From positions 1 through 64,000 of the forward strand of contig NZ_JAHMHW010000020.1 in assembly GCF_020169515.1 (NCBI RefSeq): a stretch of DNA of 64,000 nucleotides. The letters run 5' to 3'. Source of the DNA: Paenibacillus vietnamensis (lineage in GTDB: Bacteria; Bacillota; Bacilli; Paenibacillales; Paenibacillaceae). How positions within the stretch are numbered: position 1 is the stretch's first letter; each line of letters begins with the position of its first letter. The notes beneath the pieces were generated by a model. The model was not told where the DNA came from and did not search any database. It saw only the letters and a list, made by a program, of their open reading frames with translations. Position numbers and translations under genes: made by a program. Shown here in pieces: positions 1 through 8,648 of this stretch.

Positions 1-135
1 AAGTCCGGCGGCAACCAGTCTCCAGGCAATCAATCCGGCGGTAGAAAGTCCGGCGGCAACGCGCCGGCCGTTCAAGCCGTGAGCCCCGACGAGGCGGCCT
101 CCCCTTTCCAGATCATTTTTCCGTTTGGTTTCTAA
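1..135 (+). CDS. C-terminal end of an unidentified Gly/Ser/Asn-rich protein (partial)
   Basis: An open frame enters from the left edge and runs 44 codons to a TAA at 133-135. The visible part is rich in Gly, Ser, Asn and Pro (SGGNQSPGNQSGG-type tract) and ends in a hydrophobic tail, FQIIFPFGF. A low-complexity stretch before a short hydrophobic C-terminus would fit a spore-surface or secreted structural protein, and the next gene is a spore-coat kinase, but the family cannot be named from 44 residues. It is followed by a good terminator hairpin, which supports a real gene end. Confidence 0.5.
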   Translation, partial: KSGGNQSPGNQSGGRKSGGNAPAVQAVSPDEAASPFQIIFPFGF

Positions 136-191
136 GAACGTCTCATCCGATAAATCGGTGACCATCCGGGCATTTGCTGAATACGGTAAAT

Positions 192-232
192 AAGATAAAA
201 AGCCTACTGTCTAACGGTAGGCTTTATCTTTT
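192..232 (+). terminator. Rho-independent terminator after the left-edge gene
   Basis: AAAGCCTAC at about 199-207 pairs with GTAGGCTTT at 218-226, extended outward by AAGATA/TATCTT, and is followed by a short T run. It ends the partial gene and lies just upstream of the cotH ribosome binding site. Confidence 0.7.
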
Positions 233-250
233 GCCTCGGGAGATGATAAG

Positions 251-1321
251 ATGGCTGCTGAATTGCTGCCTGTTCGTTCGATTCGGATCGACGATGCCGA
301 TCTGGAGGAAATTCGAAGCAATGCATGGGGGAAAGCGTTCAAGCCGGTGGAGCTGACGCGTGAGGGACAATCCTACAAAGGGACGTTTGGACTGCGGGGC
401 GGCCATACGCGCAATTATTCGAAGAAATCGTACGAGGTCAGACTGGAGAACGGAGTCACCCTGCACTGGAATGCCGAGTACGACGACCCGTCGATGATGC
501 GCAATGCGCTTTCGTTCCATTTTCTGAATGACATCGGGCTGCCTTCTCCGGAAACGAATCATTTCTGGCTGATGATCAATGACGTGCCGCAAGGCGTTTA
601 CTTAGAGATCGAGTCGGTCGACCGCTTGTTTTTTGCAAAAAGAAAGATCGGCTTCCGTTCGCTCATTTATGCCGTGAACGACAGCGCCGATTTCAGTCTC
701 ATTGATCCGGACACGAGAAAGGCTAAGTCTTCGTTGTTCGACGGTTACGAAATCATGCACGGCGGGCGGAGCACAAAGGGGAAGCTCGTGTCCTTCATAC
801 GCAATTTGAACCGGATGTCGGGCAAGAGCCTTGGCGCCTTTACCGTGCGCAGGCTTGACATCCCTCAATATTTGCTATGGCTGGCCGGCGCCGTACTTAC
901 GGGAAATTATGACGGATTCGATCAGAATTACGCGATTTACGAATTTCAGAAAACGGGGAAATACAGGATTATCCCTTGGGATTACGAGGGAACGTGGGGA
1001 AGGAACTGCTACGGGAAGCCTTGCGGGAGCGATCTGGTCCGTTTGCAGGGCTATAACAAGCTGACAAGTAAGCTGTTTGCATTTCCGTCTTGCAGGAGAA
1101 GGTATAAGGCGATCTTGAAGCGGCTGCTCCAATCCGCCTTTACCGTGGATAGGCTCGAGCCCGTTATCCGGAGCATGCACGAGCGGCTGTCGCCGGCTAT
1201 CCGGAATGATTATACGCGCAAGGCAAGCTTCGATACGTTTCTCTCGGAGCCCGAATTTATTCAGGATTATATATTGGAGCGGCGTCAGATTTTGAAGCAG
1301 GCATTACGAGATTGGAATTAG
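251..1321 (+). CDS. cotH: CotH family spore-coat protein kinase
   Basis: The 356-aa product belongs to the CotH family, secretory-pathway-type kinases that phosphorylate spore coat proteins such as CotB and CotG in Bacillus. The length matches B. subtilis CotH (about 360 aa). Visible family signatures are the segment around residues 75-100 (MMRNALSFHFLNDIGLPSP) and the aspartate-containing active-site block near residue 245 (IPWDYEGTWGRNCYGK). There is no signal peptide, as expected for a mother-cell protein. The ATG at 251 follows GGGAG with 8-9 nt spacing. The stop codon overlaps the stop of the convergent cysK gene by 3 nt. No sigma-K or GerE promoter was identified with confidence, so mother-cell expression is inferred from the family. 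Confidence 0.88.
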   Translation: MAAELLPVRSIRIDDADLEEIRSNAWGKAFKPVELTREGQSYKGTFGLRGGHTRNYSKKSYEVRLENGVTLHWNAEYDDPSMMRNALSFHFLNDIGLPSPETNHFWLMINDVPQGVYLEIESVDRLFFAKRKIGFRSLIYAVNDSADFSLIDPDTRKAKSSLFDGYEIMHGGRSTKGKLVSFIRNLNRMSGKSLGAFTVRRLDIPQYLLWLAGAVLTGNYDGFDQNYAIYEFQKTGKYRIIPWDYEGTWGRNCYGKPCGSDLVRLQGYNKLTSKLFAFPSCRRRYKAILKRLLQSAFTVDRLEPVIRSMHERLSPAIRNDYTRKASFDTFLSEPEFIQDYILERRQILKQALRDWN

Positions 1322-2235
1322 AAAATGCCCATGCTCAAATAACGCTCTCCCGTATCCGGCGCAATGCAGAGTACTCGCTTCCCGGAGCCCAGCCGCCTCG
1401 CCACCTGCATGGCCGCCCACACGGAAGCGCCGGACGAAGGACCGAGCAGCAGTCCTTCGGCGGCAGCCAGCTTCCGCATCGTCGTTAAAGCGTCTTCGTC
1501 GGACACTTGAATGATTTCATCGTAAATGGATGTATTCAGGATGGCCGGCACGAAGCCCGGGCTTGTTCCGACCAGCTTATGCGGCCCCGGCTGCCCGCCG
1601 GACAGCACCGGGGAGCCCTTCGGCTCCACCACTGCGATATGAAGATGAGGCAGCAGCTTCTTCAGCACCTCTCCGGTGCCGGTGATCGTACCTCCGGTAC
1701 CGGCGGTGGCTACGAACGCATCGAGCCTGCCTTCCGTCTGCTCCATAATTTCAAGAGCGGTCGTCGTCCGGTGGATATCCGGATTGGCCGGATTTTCGAA
1801 CTGATTCGGGATGAAGCTTCCCGGCAGGCCTGCCTGAAGCTCGCGCGCCTTGCGGATTGCTCCGGGCATCCGCTCGGCGGCCGGCGTCAGGACAACTTCG
1901 GCGCCATAGGCCTGAAGCAGCTTGATCCGCTCCGCCGTCATATTGTCCGGCATAACCAGAATCATCTTATAGCCTTTGGCGGCGGCATTCATCGCGAGAC
2001 CGATGCCCGTATTGCCGCTGGTCGGCTCGATGATCGTATCGCCCGGCCGGATCAGGCCCGCATTCTCGGCTTCGTGAATTAGCGAGAACGCGGCCCTGTC
2101 CTTGACGCTGCCGCTCGGATTAAAGCGCTCGAGCTTGACGCATATTTCCGCGCTTCCCGCTTCTGCGAGCCTGGACAGCTTGACGGCAGGCGTACCGCCG
2201 ATCAGCTGCGTAATATTCGTTGCAACCTTAGCCAA
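1318..2235 (-). CDS. cysK: Cysteine synthase (O-acetylserine sulfhydrylase), PLP enzyme
   Basis: The 305-aa fold-type II PLP enzyme converts O-acetylserine and sulfide to cysteine. The Schiff-base lysine is in NPSGSVKDRAA (K45). The substrate loop TSGNTGIGLA and the phosphate-binding GTGGTITGTG are intact, as is the C-terminal GPSSGAS block. The ATG follows an AAGGGGGA ribosome binding site. It lies 33 bp downstream of an MFS permease on the same strand, so the two are probably co-transcribed. The permease could therefore be linked to sulfur or amino-acid traffic, but that is only inference. Cystathionine beta-synthase-like proteins are related, but length and motifs favour CysK. Confidence 0.9.
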   Translation of the reverse strand: MAKVATNITQLIGGTPAVKLSRLAEAGSAEICVKLERFNPSGSVKDRAAFSLIHEAENAGLIRPGDTIIEPTSGNTGIGLAMNAAAKGYKMILVMPDNMTAERIKLLQAYGAEVVLTPAAERMPGAIRKARELQAGLPGSFIPNQFENPANPDIHRTTTALEIMEQTEGRLDAFVATAGTGGTITGTGEVLKKLLPHLHIAVVEPKGSPVLSGGQPGPHKLVGTSPGFVPAILNTSIYDEIIQVSDEDALTTMRKLAAAEGLLLGPSSGASVWAAMQVARRLGSGKRVLCIAPDTGERYLSMGIF

Positions 2236-2268
2236 TGGCTGTTCCCCCTTCTTCTTTTCTTCCTGGAG

Positions 2269-3480
2269 TCAGCCCTGCTGCTGGACTTGCTGCCGCTCCA
2301 GAAAAGGCTTGATGAACCACCAGCCCGCGATCGGCACCGCCCCGACGGCAAACAGCAGCCATGTGATGGCAAGCGGCGAATGATTGTACGGAAGTACGAT
2401 CAAATACGAGGATAACCCGATAAGTCTTCCGAGCACGAGCCCCGCTTCCCGAAGTACGATAAACTCCTCCCGCTCCCGCGCGCTCTCCTCCGATTGCCCG
2501 ATCAGGTCGAACACCCTGGAGGTCATCGGAATGATGTACATCGGCATAAACAGCGAAGTGCCGATCCCCAGCATAAGCAGCGTCGTATACGAAACCTCCC
2601 AGAAAAGCGGCAAAATAACGACGGCAATCATAACGGCCCCGATCAGCATGACGGCTTTCCTGTTGTTTTTCTTAAGAAACTTGCCGACAAGCCAGAAGCT
2701 GACCAGAGCGACAAGGGATGTAATCAGGGAGTAAGTACCCAGCTTGCTTTCGTTCTTCGTGGCAATGTAGACGGTAAGTCCGACGAGAAACATAAATACG
2801 CCCTCGCGCACCCCTTGAGCCATGATGGCAGGCAGCATCCGCCTCCATGGATTTCCCTTCGTCATTAGCTGCTGGAAACCGTGCTTCCAGTTATACCTTC
2901 CTTGCACCCGGCGTTTTTTGAGCCAGAAGCTTAAGATGACGCTGATCGAGAAGATCACAAGCGAAAGCGTGAAGATCAACCGGTACCCTTTTTCTCCGTG
3001 CATCGTCGTGATCAGCAAACCGGATACCCACGGGGCGATAATCCCGCAGGTCGAGCCGAGCAGTCCTGCCCAGCCGTTAAAGCGGTCCCTGTTGTCGGGG
3101 CCTGTCACCTCGAAGTACACGACGTTATATGCGAGCCAAAAAAAGCCCTGCGCCATTCCGTGCAAAATGCCCAAAGGGACGCCATACGATTTCGCCTGCT
3201 GTCCGAGCAGCAGCACCGAGCAGTAGAAGACGCCCGATAAAATAATGCCGATGCGCAGGCTGATCATTTTGTCATGCTCTTTCACCCATTTGCCTGCCAC
3301 ATAAAACGTGAGTCCGCTCATGAGATACTGGCCGAAGGTGAACCACCCGATCAGCGTATATGACTGGCTGGCCTTCCACAAATAAACCGGCACAAAGGTG
3401 CCTGATAACGCATTCGCCACTCCGTACAGCGCCTGTACGACCAATAACAGCGCGCATTGACCGCCTAAAGCTTTGCCCAA
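2269..3480 (-). CDS. Major facilitator superfamily transporter
   Basis: A 403-aa polytopic membrane protein with about 12 hydrophobic segments and the usual cytosolic basic loop in the middle (around residues 185-210). The first helix begins within 10 residues of the N-terminus. The start is TTG at 3478-3480, preceded by GGGAGGAG with about 8 nt spacing. The substrate cannot be told from sequence. It is probably the first gene of a two-gene unit with cysK. The fold assignment is strong and the function is unknown. Confidence 0.8.
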   Translation of the reverse strand: MGKALGGQCALLLVVQALYGVANALSGTFVPVYLWKASQSYTLIGWFTFGQYLMSGLTFYVAGKWVKEHDKMISLRIGIILSGVFYCSVLLLGQQAKSYGVPLGILHGMAQGFFWLAYNVVYFEVTGPDNRDRFNGWAGLLGSTCGIIAPWVSGLLITTMHGEKGYRLIFTLSLVIFSISVILSFWLKKRRVQGRYNWKHGFQQLMTKGNPWRRMLPAIMAQGVREGVFMFLVGLTVYIATKNESKLGTYSLITSLVALVSFWLVGKFLKKNNRKAVMLIGAVMIAVVILPLFWEVSYTTLLMLGIGTSLFMPMYIIPMTSRVFDLIGQSEESAREREEFIVLREAGLVLGRLIGLSSYLIVLPYNHSPLAITWLLFAVGAVPIAGWWFIKPFLERQQVQQQG

Positions 3481-3613
3481 AACGATTCTCCTCCCGTCTG
3501 CTTCAGATCGGAGCGGCCACCCGCATCCATCTGTATTAAGCGGTTAGAATTACGTTTTGTAAGGTTCCCTTAACGGCGGCAAGCCATGCCCGTCCATTTT
3601 TGCCAGCCGCGGG

Positions 3614-4219
3614 CTACTCTGCAGGCATCAGCTTGGCAAGCATGCTTTCGCGGTCCTTTCCGGCCAGCGCCGTCGAGGTTTGGAAGCAGGAAGGGCATAT
3701 GTACAAAATCAGCTCGAAAGGCGTATCGATAATCGTCCGTCCGAGGCTTGGGGCGACTCTTGGCGCAAAACGGCTGTTATCCATAACCTGCGTTCCGGCT
3801 TCAAGCATATATTCCCTGCAGGAAGGACATTCCGGCACCTCATCCTGATCGTCCAGAATTCGCTGCATGCTCGCTTCGACGGCGAACCTCGATGTATTCG
3901 CGGTTCTGACGCCGTCGCCCTGATCGTACCAGCCATGGGCATGCTCGTCCCCGTCATCGTCCTGTTCGTCATCTTCCTCTCCTGACCACTCTTCATCACG
4001 GCCGGCTTGACGGGAAACCCGCGACTCGTCCCGCGATTTGAGCAGTTCTTTAGCCCGCTGGTATTCGTCCTCCTCCACCTCGTCTTCATCGTAGCCAAGC
4101 TCGATCGTACGGTAAGAGCTAAGCTCGTTTTCGCAGTGCGGACAATGCTTCTCCGGTCCGATCTCCTCGTCCCACACGATCTCGGTCATGCACCATGGAC
4201 AAACGGTTTGCTGTTCCAT
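3614..4219 (-). CDS. Two-zinc-ribbon acidic protein of unknown function
   Basis: The 201-aa cytosolic protein begins with a zinc-ribbon knuckle pair (CPWC at residues 8-11 and CPHC near 31-34). An acidic, charged linker (residues 45-100, Glu/Asp/Arg-rich) separates it from a second CxxC pair (CPSC near 133 and CPSC near 178). No catalytic motif was recognised. A GAGGAAG ribosome binding site precedes the ATG. It is the last gene of a tight operon with DUF350 and a 31-aa membrane peptide, so it may be a soluble partner of that membrane pair. The gene looks intact. Confidence 0.75.
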   Translation of the reverse strand: MEQQTVCPWCMTEIVWDEEIGPEKHCPHCENELSSYRTIELGYDEDEVEEDEYQRAKELLKSRDESRVSRQAGRDEEWSGEEDDEQDDDGDEHAHGWYDQGDGVRTANTSRFAVEASMQRILDDQDEVPECPSCREYMLEAGTQVMDNSRFAPRVAPSLGRTIIDTPFELILYICPSCFQTSTALAGKDRESMLAKLMPAE

Positions 4220-4234
4220 CGCATTACTTCCTCT

Positions 4235-4330
4235 CTAATTATTTATGATATAAACGATACCGAACACAAAAAACAATACCGAAATTACGGCAAGAACCTT
4301 CCACAAATATTTCAAGGGTCTTCCTCCCAT
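4235..4330 (-). CDS. 31-aa single-pass membrane peptide, translationally coupled to DUF350 gene
   Basis: The ATG (4328-4330) overlaps the TGA of the upstream DUF350 gene as TGATG, a coupling arrangement. The peptide has a basic N-terminus (MGGRPLKYLWK) and about 18 uninterrupted hydrophobic residues ending in IVYIINN. The stop is a TAG at 4235-4237. The next gene starts 15 bp later with its own AGGAAG site, so the peptide fills the gap between two real genes exactly. There is no strong independent ribosome binding site, consistent with coupling. The coding call rests on position, overlap and composition. The function is unknown. Confidence 0.6.
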   Translation of the reverse strand: MGGRPLKYLWKVLAVISVLFFVFGIVYIINN

Positions 4331-4752
4331 CAGACCATGACGGTCGCTCCGATTACATAAGAAAGCGACACGGGAATCAGCATCGCAATAAGCCCGACGG
4401 CCCGGTTATCTTTGGCGATTTCCTCGTCAATGCGAAATACAGGCGTTAAAAATTCGAATAAAAAATAAGCGGCCATCAAAATCACGAATCCGAACGCCCC
4501 CCAGATCAAGCTCTGGTATACCGATTCGTTGGCTTCGATCGAGAAGCGGAATATATTGCATATCCCGAAAATTTTCCCGCCCGTCGCCATCGCCACGGCT
4601 ACGTTGCCCTTCTTGATTTCGCTCCAGCATTTGTACTTGGTAACCAGCTCGAAAATGGATAAAAACACGATGAGGGATAACACCGTTACCGACACGTGCA
4701 CGAGCAGGGCGGCATATGGATTGCTAAGAAGCTTATCGACTTCATTGTCCAT
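4330..4752 (-). CDS. DUF350 family integral membrane protein
   Basis: The 140-aa protein has four predicted membrane segments (about residues 15-35, 50-70, 77-97 and 118-138), typical of the DUF350 family. Its role is not established, although homologues occur next to stress and surface genes. The start follows GGAGG with about 9 nt spacing. It heads an operon with the 31-aa membrane peptide and the zinc-ribbon protein, and lies 64 bp downstream of mutS2 on the same strand, so read-through from mutS2 is possible. Confidence 0.78.
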   Translation of the reverse strand: MDNEVDKLLSNPYAALLVHVSVTVLSLIVFLSIFELVTKYKCWSEIKKGNVAVAMATGGKIFGICNIFRFSIEANESVYQSLIWGAFGFVILMAAYFLFEFLTPVFRIDEEIAKDNRAVGLIAMLIPVSLSYVIGATVMV

Positions 4753-4816
4753 TACACATTAACCTCCACCGTCAAGCATGATGATCATTCATGCGGCAGC
4801 CTGCGGCCGCGGTGCA

Positions 4817-7189
4817 TTATTTCAGCTCCGCAACCGTCACGCCGACGCCGCCTTCCCCGTAATTGCCGAGCCTGAAGCTCTTTACATGGCTGTGCTTCCG
4901 CAAATACTGCTGAATGCCGGCACGCAGCACCCCTGTGCCCTTGCCGTGAATGATCGAGACCTGCCCGAGCCCCGAAAGAAAGGCTTCGTCCAGGAAGCGA
5001 TCCACTTCCATAATGGCTTCCTCCAAATTTTCGCCGCGCAAATCAAGCTCCATCTTCACGTTCTCGTCGCGCGACCGCTTCAGGCTGGCCGACTGCTTCG
5101 GCTGCTGCGTCTTGACCGCAGCCGTCGATTTCAGCAGCTCCATATCGTCCAGCGCGACTTTCATCTTCAGTATGCCGAGCTGAACCGTAGCGTCCGTACC
5201 GTGAATTTCGACGACCGTTCCTTTCTGGTTCAAGCTGTATACCATGACTTCGTCTCCGGCTTCCACCTTAGCCGCCTTGCCCTTGGCCTTTGCCGTTCCG
5301 CGGCGCTCCTTCTGAAGCTCGGGAGCCGCTTCCTCCAGCCGGCGGCGGGCTTCGATCAGCTTATGCTCCTTGACGGAAGCCCCCTCTTCCTTTGCAAGCT
5401 GGCGCAGATCGGCAATGATTTGCTCCGCCTCGCGCTTCGCCTTCGCCACGGCTTCGCGCGCCTCTTCCTGCGCTTTGTGCAGAAGCTTCTCCTTCTGCTC
5501 CTCGAACCGCCGGCGCTCGGCTTCGTAGCGCGCCCGCTGCTCCTCCAGTTCCCTGCGCAGCGATTCCGCCGTCTGCCGCTCCGTCTCGGCGCCAAGACGA
5601 TTTTCCTCCAGCGAGGCGATCATATTCTCCACGCGCTGGTCTTCCTCGCTCACCTCGCCGCGAGCATGCTCGATAATCGACCGCTGCAGGCCGAGACGCT
5701 CCGCGATTGCAAACGCGTTGCTTCGGCCGGGAACGCCGACGAGCAGGCGGTAGGTCGGACTAAGAGTCGCAACGTCAAACTCCATGCTCGCATTGATGAC
5801 GCCTTTGCGGTTGTAGGCGTAAGCCTTCAGCTCGCTGTAATGAGTCGTCGCAACAATGCGGCAATCCATCGCGTGTACATGCTCCAAAATAGCGATCGCA
5901 AGCGCCGAGCCCTCTGCCGGATCCGTTCCTGCGCCCAGCTCGTCGAGCAGGACAAGGCTCTTCGACGTCATGCAGCCGAGGATGCGGATAATGTTCTTCA
6001 GATGGCTGGAGAAGGTGCTCAAGCTTTGCTCGATGCTTTGCTCGTCGCCGATATCGGCATAAATCGCATCGAAGACGCAAAGCTGGCTGCCGTCCTCCGC
6101 AGGCACGAACAATCCGGACATCGCCATCAGGCTGAGCAGGCCGATCGTTTTGAGGGAAACGGTTTTGCCCCCCGTATTCGGGCCCGTGACGATAATGGCC
6201 GTATAGTTGTTGCCCAGCTCCACGTCGATCGGCACGACTTTATCCGCCGCGATGAGCGGATGGCGGCCGCGCTTCAGCTTCAGGAAGCCGCGGTCGTTCA
6301 TGCGCGGAAGCGACGCTTTCATCTCGTGGGCCAGCCGCGCTTTCGCATAGGCAAAATCGATTTGGCCGAGCAAATCCTGATTGATCAGCAAGTCCTCCAC
6401 GTAATCGGAGGCCAGCGCGGTCAGCTTTTGCAAAATTTTCTCAATTTCCCTCAGCTCGCCCGCCTTTAGTTCCCTCAGCTTGTTATTCATGGCCACGATG
6501 GCCTCCGGCTCGATGAACAGCGTGGCGCCGGAGCCGGACTGGTCATGCACGATGCCGCCGAAATGCGAACGGTATTCCTGCTTCACCGGAATAACGTAAC
6601 GGTCGCCCCGCAGCGTAATGATGGCGTCCTGCAGCATTTTCTGAACGGAAGCGGAACGGATCATCTGCTCCAGCTTCTCCCGGATCCGGCCCTCGCCGCT
6701 GCGAAGCTCCCGCCGGATCGAAGCAAGCTCCGGACTGGCGCTGTCCATCACTTCCGCCTGCTCGTCGATGCAATCGAAGATGGCATCCTCGAGCGGCTTG
6801 TGCTCGCTGATTTGATCCGCTGTAAACTGCAGCTTCGGTATCGGATGATGATCCTCGTGCAGAACGGCGACGTGCTTTTTCACCCTGCGGCCGCCGCGCG
6901 CCGTTAACGCGATGTCGAGAAGCTCCGCCGGGTTCAGCGTGCCGCCTATGCGCGCGCGGTGCAGCGGCGCCTTGATATCGACGATACCGCCGAACGGGGC
7001 GCTGCCCTTCAGCCGGTCGGCTGCGTATGCTTCATCGGTCATTTGCAGCATGTCTTTAACCGCTTCCAAATCGGATACCGGGTGAAGCGCTTCGCAGGCC
7101 TCTTTACCTATAGCCGTGGAGGCGTGATGGGACAATCTATATATGATTTTCGGATATTCAAGTGTCGTTAAAATTTTCGCGTCCAACAA
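4817..7189 (-). CDS. mutS2: MutS2 endonuclease/ATPase
   Basis: The 790-aa MutS2 has the MutS core and clamp domains, a Walker A motif near residue 330 (GPNTGGKTVSLKT), a Walker B region (SLVLLDELGAGTDPAEG), a long charged coiled coil (about residues 515-620), a KOW-like segment near 640, and a C-terminal Smr nuclease domain (LDLRGENLEEA ... HGKGTGVL). MutS2 suppresses homologous recombination or acts on collided ribosomes. It lacks the mismatch-reading N-terminal domain of MutS. The start is TTG at 7187-7189, with AGGAG six bases upstream. In B. subtilis mutS2 sits in the pheST-zapA cluster. Here it is about 5 kb from zapA, with unrelated genes between. Confidence 0.95.
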   Translation of the reverse strand: MLDAKILTTLEYPKIIYRLSHHASTAIGKEACEALHPVSDLEAVKDMLQMTDEAYAADRLKGSAPFGGIVDIKAPLHRARIGGTLNPAELLDIALTARGGRRVKKHVAVLHEDHHPIPKLQFTADQISEHKPLEDAIFDCIDEQAEVMDSASPELASIRRELRSGEGRIREKLEQMIRSASVQKMLQDAIITLRGDRYVIPVKQEYRSHFGGIVHDQSGSGATLFIEPEAIVAMNNKLRELKAGELREIEKILQKLTALASDYVEDLLINQDLLGQIDFAYAKARLAHEMKASLPRMNDRGFLKLKRGRHPLIAADKVVPIDVELGNNYTAIIVTGPNTGGKTVSLKTIGLLSLMAMSGLFVPAEDGSQLCVFDAIYADIGDEQSIEQSLSTFSSHLKNIIRILGCMTSKSLVLLDELGAGTDPAEGSALAIAILEHVHAMDCRIVATTHYSELKAYAYNRKGVINASMEFDVATLSPTYRLLVGVPGRSNAFAIAERLGLQRSIIEHARGEVSEEDQRVENMIASLEENRLGAETERQTAESLRRELEEQRARYEAERRRFEEQKEKLLHKAQEEAREAVAKAKREAEQIIADLRQLAKEEGASVKEHKLIEARRRLEEAAPELQKERRGTAKAKGKAAKVEAGDEVMVYSLNQKGTVVEIHGTDATVQLGILKMKVALDDMELLKSTAAVKTQQPKQSASLKRSRDENVKMELDLRGENLEEAIMEVDRFLDEAFLSGLGQVSIIHGKGTGVLRAGIQQYLRKHSHVKSFRLGNYGEGGVGVTVAELK

Positions 7190-7364
7190 TTAACACTCCT
7201 CTCGCCTTCCTATTATAGCCGAACCGCGTCCGCGATGCACGGGCATTAGTTTGGATAACATACATAAATGATGCGCAGTTGGCCACAATATAAACGAATG
7301 GACCGCCTTACAATTTCACTTTTGCAATGCTTCTGGAAAGTTACCGTTAAGGAGGGTTTAAAGT

Positions 7365-7724
7365 ATGACGTTTTTAGGTCATGTTGTCCGCTTTATCGTT
7401 GCCGCGCTAGTGCTTATGCTAGTCGGGTTTATCGTTCCTCAATTCAGCGTCGGTGGCTTCTGGAGCGCGTTGTTCCTCGCTCTTGTCATCGCCGCTCTCG
7501 GTTGGATTATTGAAGGCATTTTCGGCAAAAGAGTTACGCCGTTCGGACGCGGCATCGTCGGCTTTCTGGCCAGCGCAGCCGTTATCTGGATCGCTCAGTT
7601 TATCGTCGGCGGCGTTGACGTCACCTTGCTCGGGGCCATTCTTGCCGCTCTTGTCATCGGGCTGATTGACCTGTTCATCCCGGTCAGCACGCCTTATGAA
7701 GCCGGCAGACGAAATCGCGATTAA
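7365..7724 (+). CDS. Small four-helix membrane protein of the phage-holin-4/YvlD family
   Basis: The 119-aa, highly hydrophobic protein has four predicted helices and the glycine-rich pattern of the PF04020 family (YvlD-like). Despite the family's 'holin' label, members are widespread chromosomal membrane proteins, often in envelope-stress regulons. A good AGGAGGG site precedes the ATG by about 8 nt. The gene is divergent from mutS2 and stands alone, with no phage genes nearby. The C-terminus is short and basic (GRRNRD). Confidence 0.75.
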   Translation: MTFLGHVVRFIVAALVLMLVGFIVPQFSVGGFWSALFLALVIAALGWIIEGIFGKRVTPFGRGIVGFLASAAVIWIAQFIVGGVDVTLLGAILAALVIGLIDLFIPVSTPYEAGRRNRD

Positions 7725-7737
7725 CCGTTTTGAAGCC

Positions 7738-7775
7738 GCAGCCCTTGACTGCCCTTAGCGGCGGCCAAGGGCTGC
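7738..7775 (+). terminator. Hairpin after the YvlD-like gene, possible terminator
   Basis: GCAGCCCTTG (7738-7747) pairs perfectly with CAAGGGCTGC (7766-7775). Only a weak T-rich tail follows, so termination efficiency is uncertain. The remaining bases up to 8029 hold no recognisable gene. Confidence 0.4.
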
Positions 7776-8029
7776 TTGCGTTACGCGGGAAGGTGCGGGC
7801 TTCCGTCCGTGAAATGAAACGAGCTTTTACCGCCTGAAGACGGCACAGAACCGAGCTGCTCAAAGATGCAGCTAACGGCTCGTGCGTAGCGAAAGCCGTT
7901 TACGCTTGCCTTCACAGGTTTTTCATAGGTTTGTCATCAGCCTGTCACTGCATTCCGGGAAAAGATGGGTTACAATAAGGTAGCAAAATAAAAAACATGG
8001 TTTGGTTATGGAAAGGGGCAGCATTTAAG

Positions 8030-8416
8030 ATGAAAAAATGGCTATTTTTTGCAAGCGTCTTGTGCCTTGTTATCGTTCTTGCGGCATGCGGCGCAAATTC
8101 GGCGGACAGCGGCAATACGGGTGATAAAGAAGCGGTACAGACAGGCGGCGCTGCCGGCTCCGAGCTCGTCATCACGGCATCCAACTGGAAGTTCAATCAG
8201 GCGGAATACAAAATCAAAGCAGGCGAAACCGTCAACGTGAAGCTTGACTCCATCGACGGGATACACGGCGTGCAAATCAAAAATACCGACTATGCTATCG
8301 CAAACGGCAAAACGGTAGCCGTCAGCATCAGCAAGCCGGGCGAATACGAAATGATCTGCAACGTGCCATGCGGCGGCGGCCACCGGACGATGGCGGCCAA
8401 GCTGATCGTCGAATAG
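8030..8416 (+). CDS. CuA-type cupredoxin lipoprotein (cytochrome c oxidase subunit II-like)
   Basis: The start is placed at ATG 8030, which gives a lipoprotein signal peptide (MKKWLFFASVLCLVIVLAAC, lipobox LAAC). An in-frame upstream ATG at 7997 would bury this signal. The mature part is one cupredoxin domain ending in CNVPCGGGHRTM, which is the CuA ligand pattern (C-x3-C-x3-H-x2-M) of oxidase subunit II and nitrous oxide reductase. At 128 aa it has no membrane hairpin and no oxidase genes nearby. It is therefore a stand-alone membrane-anchored copper protein, perhaps an electron shuttle or a copper chaperone. A long terminator follows directly. Confidence 0.82.
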   Translation: MKKWLFFASVLCLVIVLAACGANSADSGNTGDKEAVQTGGAAGSELVITASNWKFNQAEYKIKAGETVNVKLDSIDGIHGVQIKNTDYAIANGKTVAVSISKPGEYEMICNVPCGGGHRTMAAKLIVE

Positions 8417-8420
8417 CCGT

Positions 8421-8480
8421 AAAAAGTGCAGCAGATAACTGACATTCAGCACCGGTCAGTTTATCTGCTGCACTTTTTTT
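8421..8480 (+). terminator. Strong rho-independent terminator
   Basis: A near-perfect stem of more than 20 bp: AAAGTGCAGCAGATAA pairs with TTATCTGCTGCACTTT around an 11-nt loop, followed by seven T residues. It ends the CuA lipoprotein transcript. Confidence 0.92.
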
Positions 8481-8648
8481 ATAGGGAAGATGTCCATAAC
8501 CGAATGCTCGAAAAGGTTAATTTCACAAAATCTCAATATAAAAATTCCTTACAACGCCACTAAAAAAGACTAATGAATATCCTCTTTCCCTCCCGCGCCG
8601 CCTCTGATAAGATATTCACAATACGAATCTTGAATGGGGGAATCGGTG

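Noticed and set aside
4778..6469. 563-codon open frame opposite mutS2
   Set aside because: Antisense shadow. mutS2 on the other strand has all expected domains and a correct start.
7365..7724. Prophage remnant suggested by the 'holin' family name
   Set aside because: No other phage genes, attachment repeats or lysis cassette are nearby. PF04020 proteins are common chromosomal membrane proteins.
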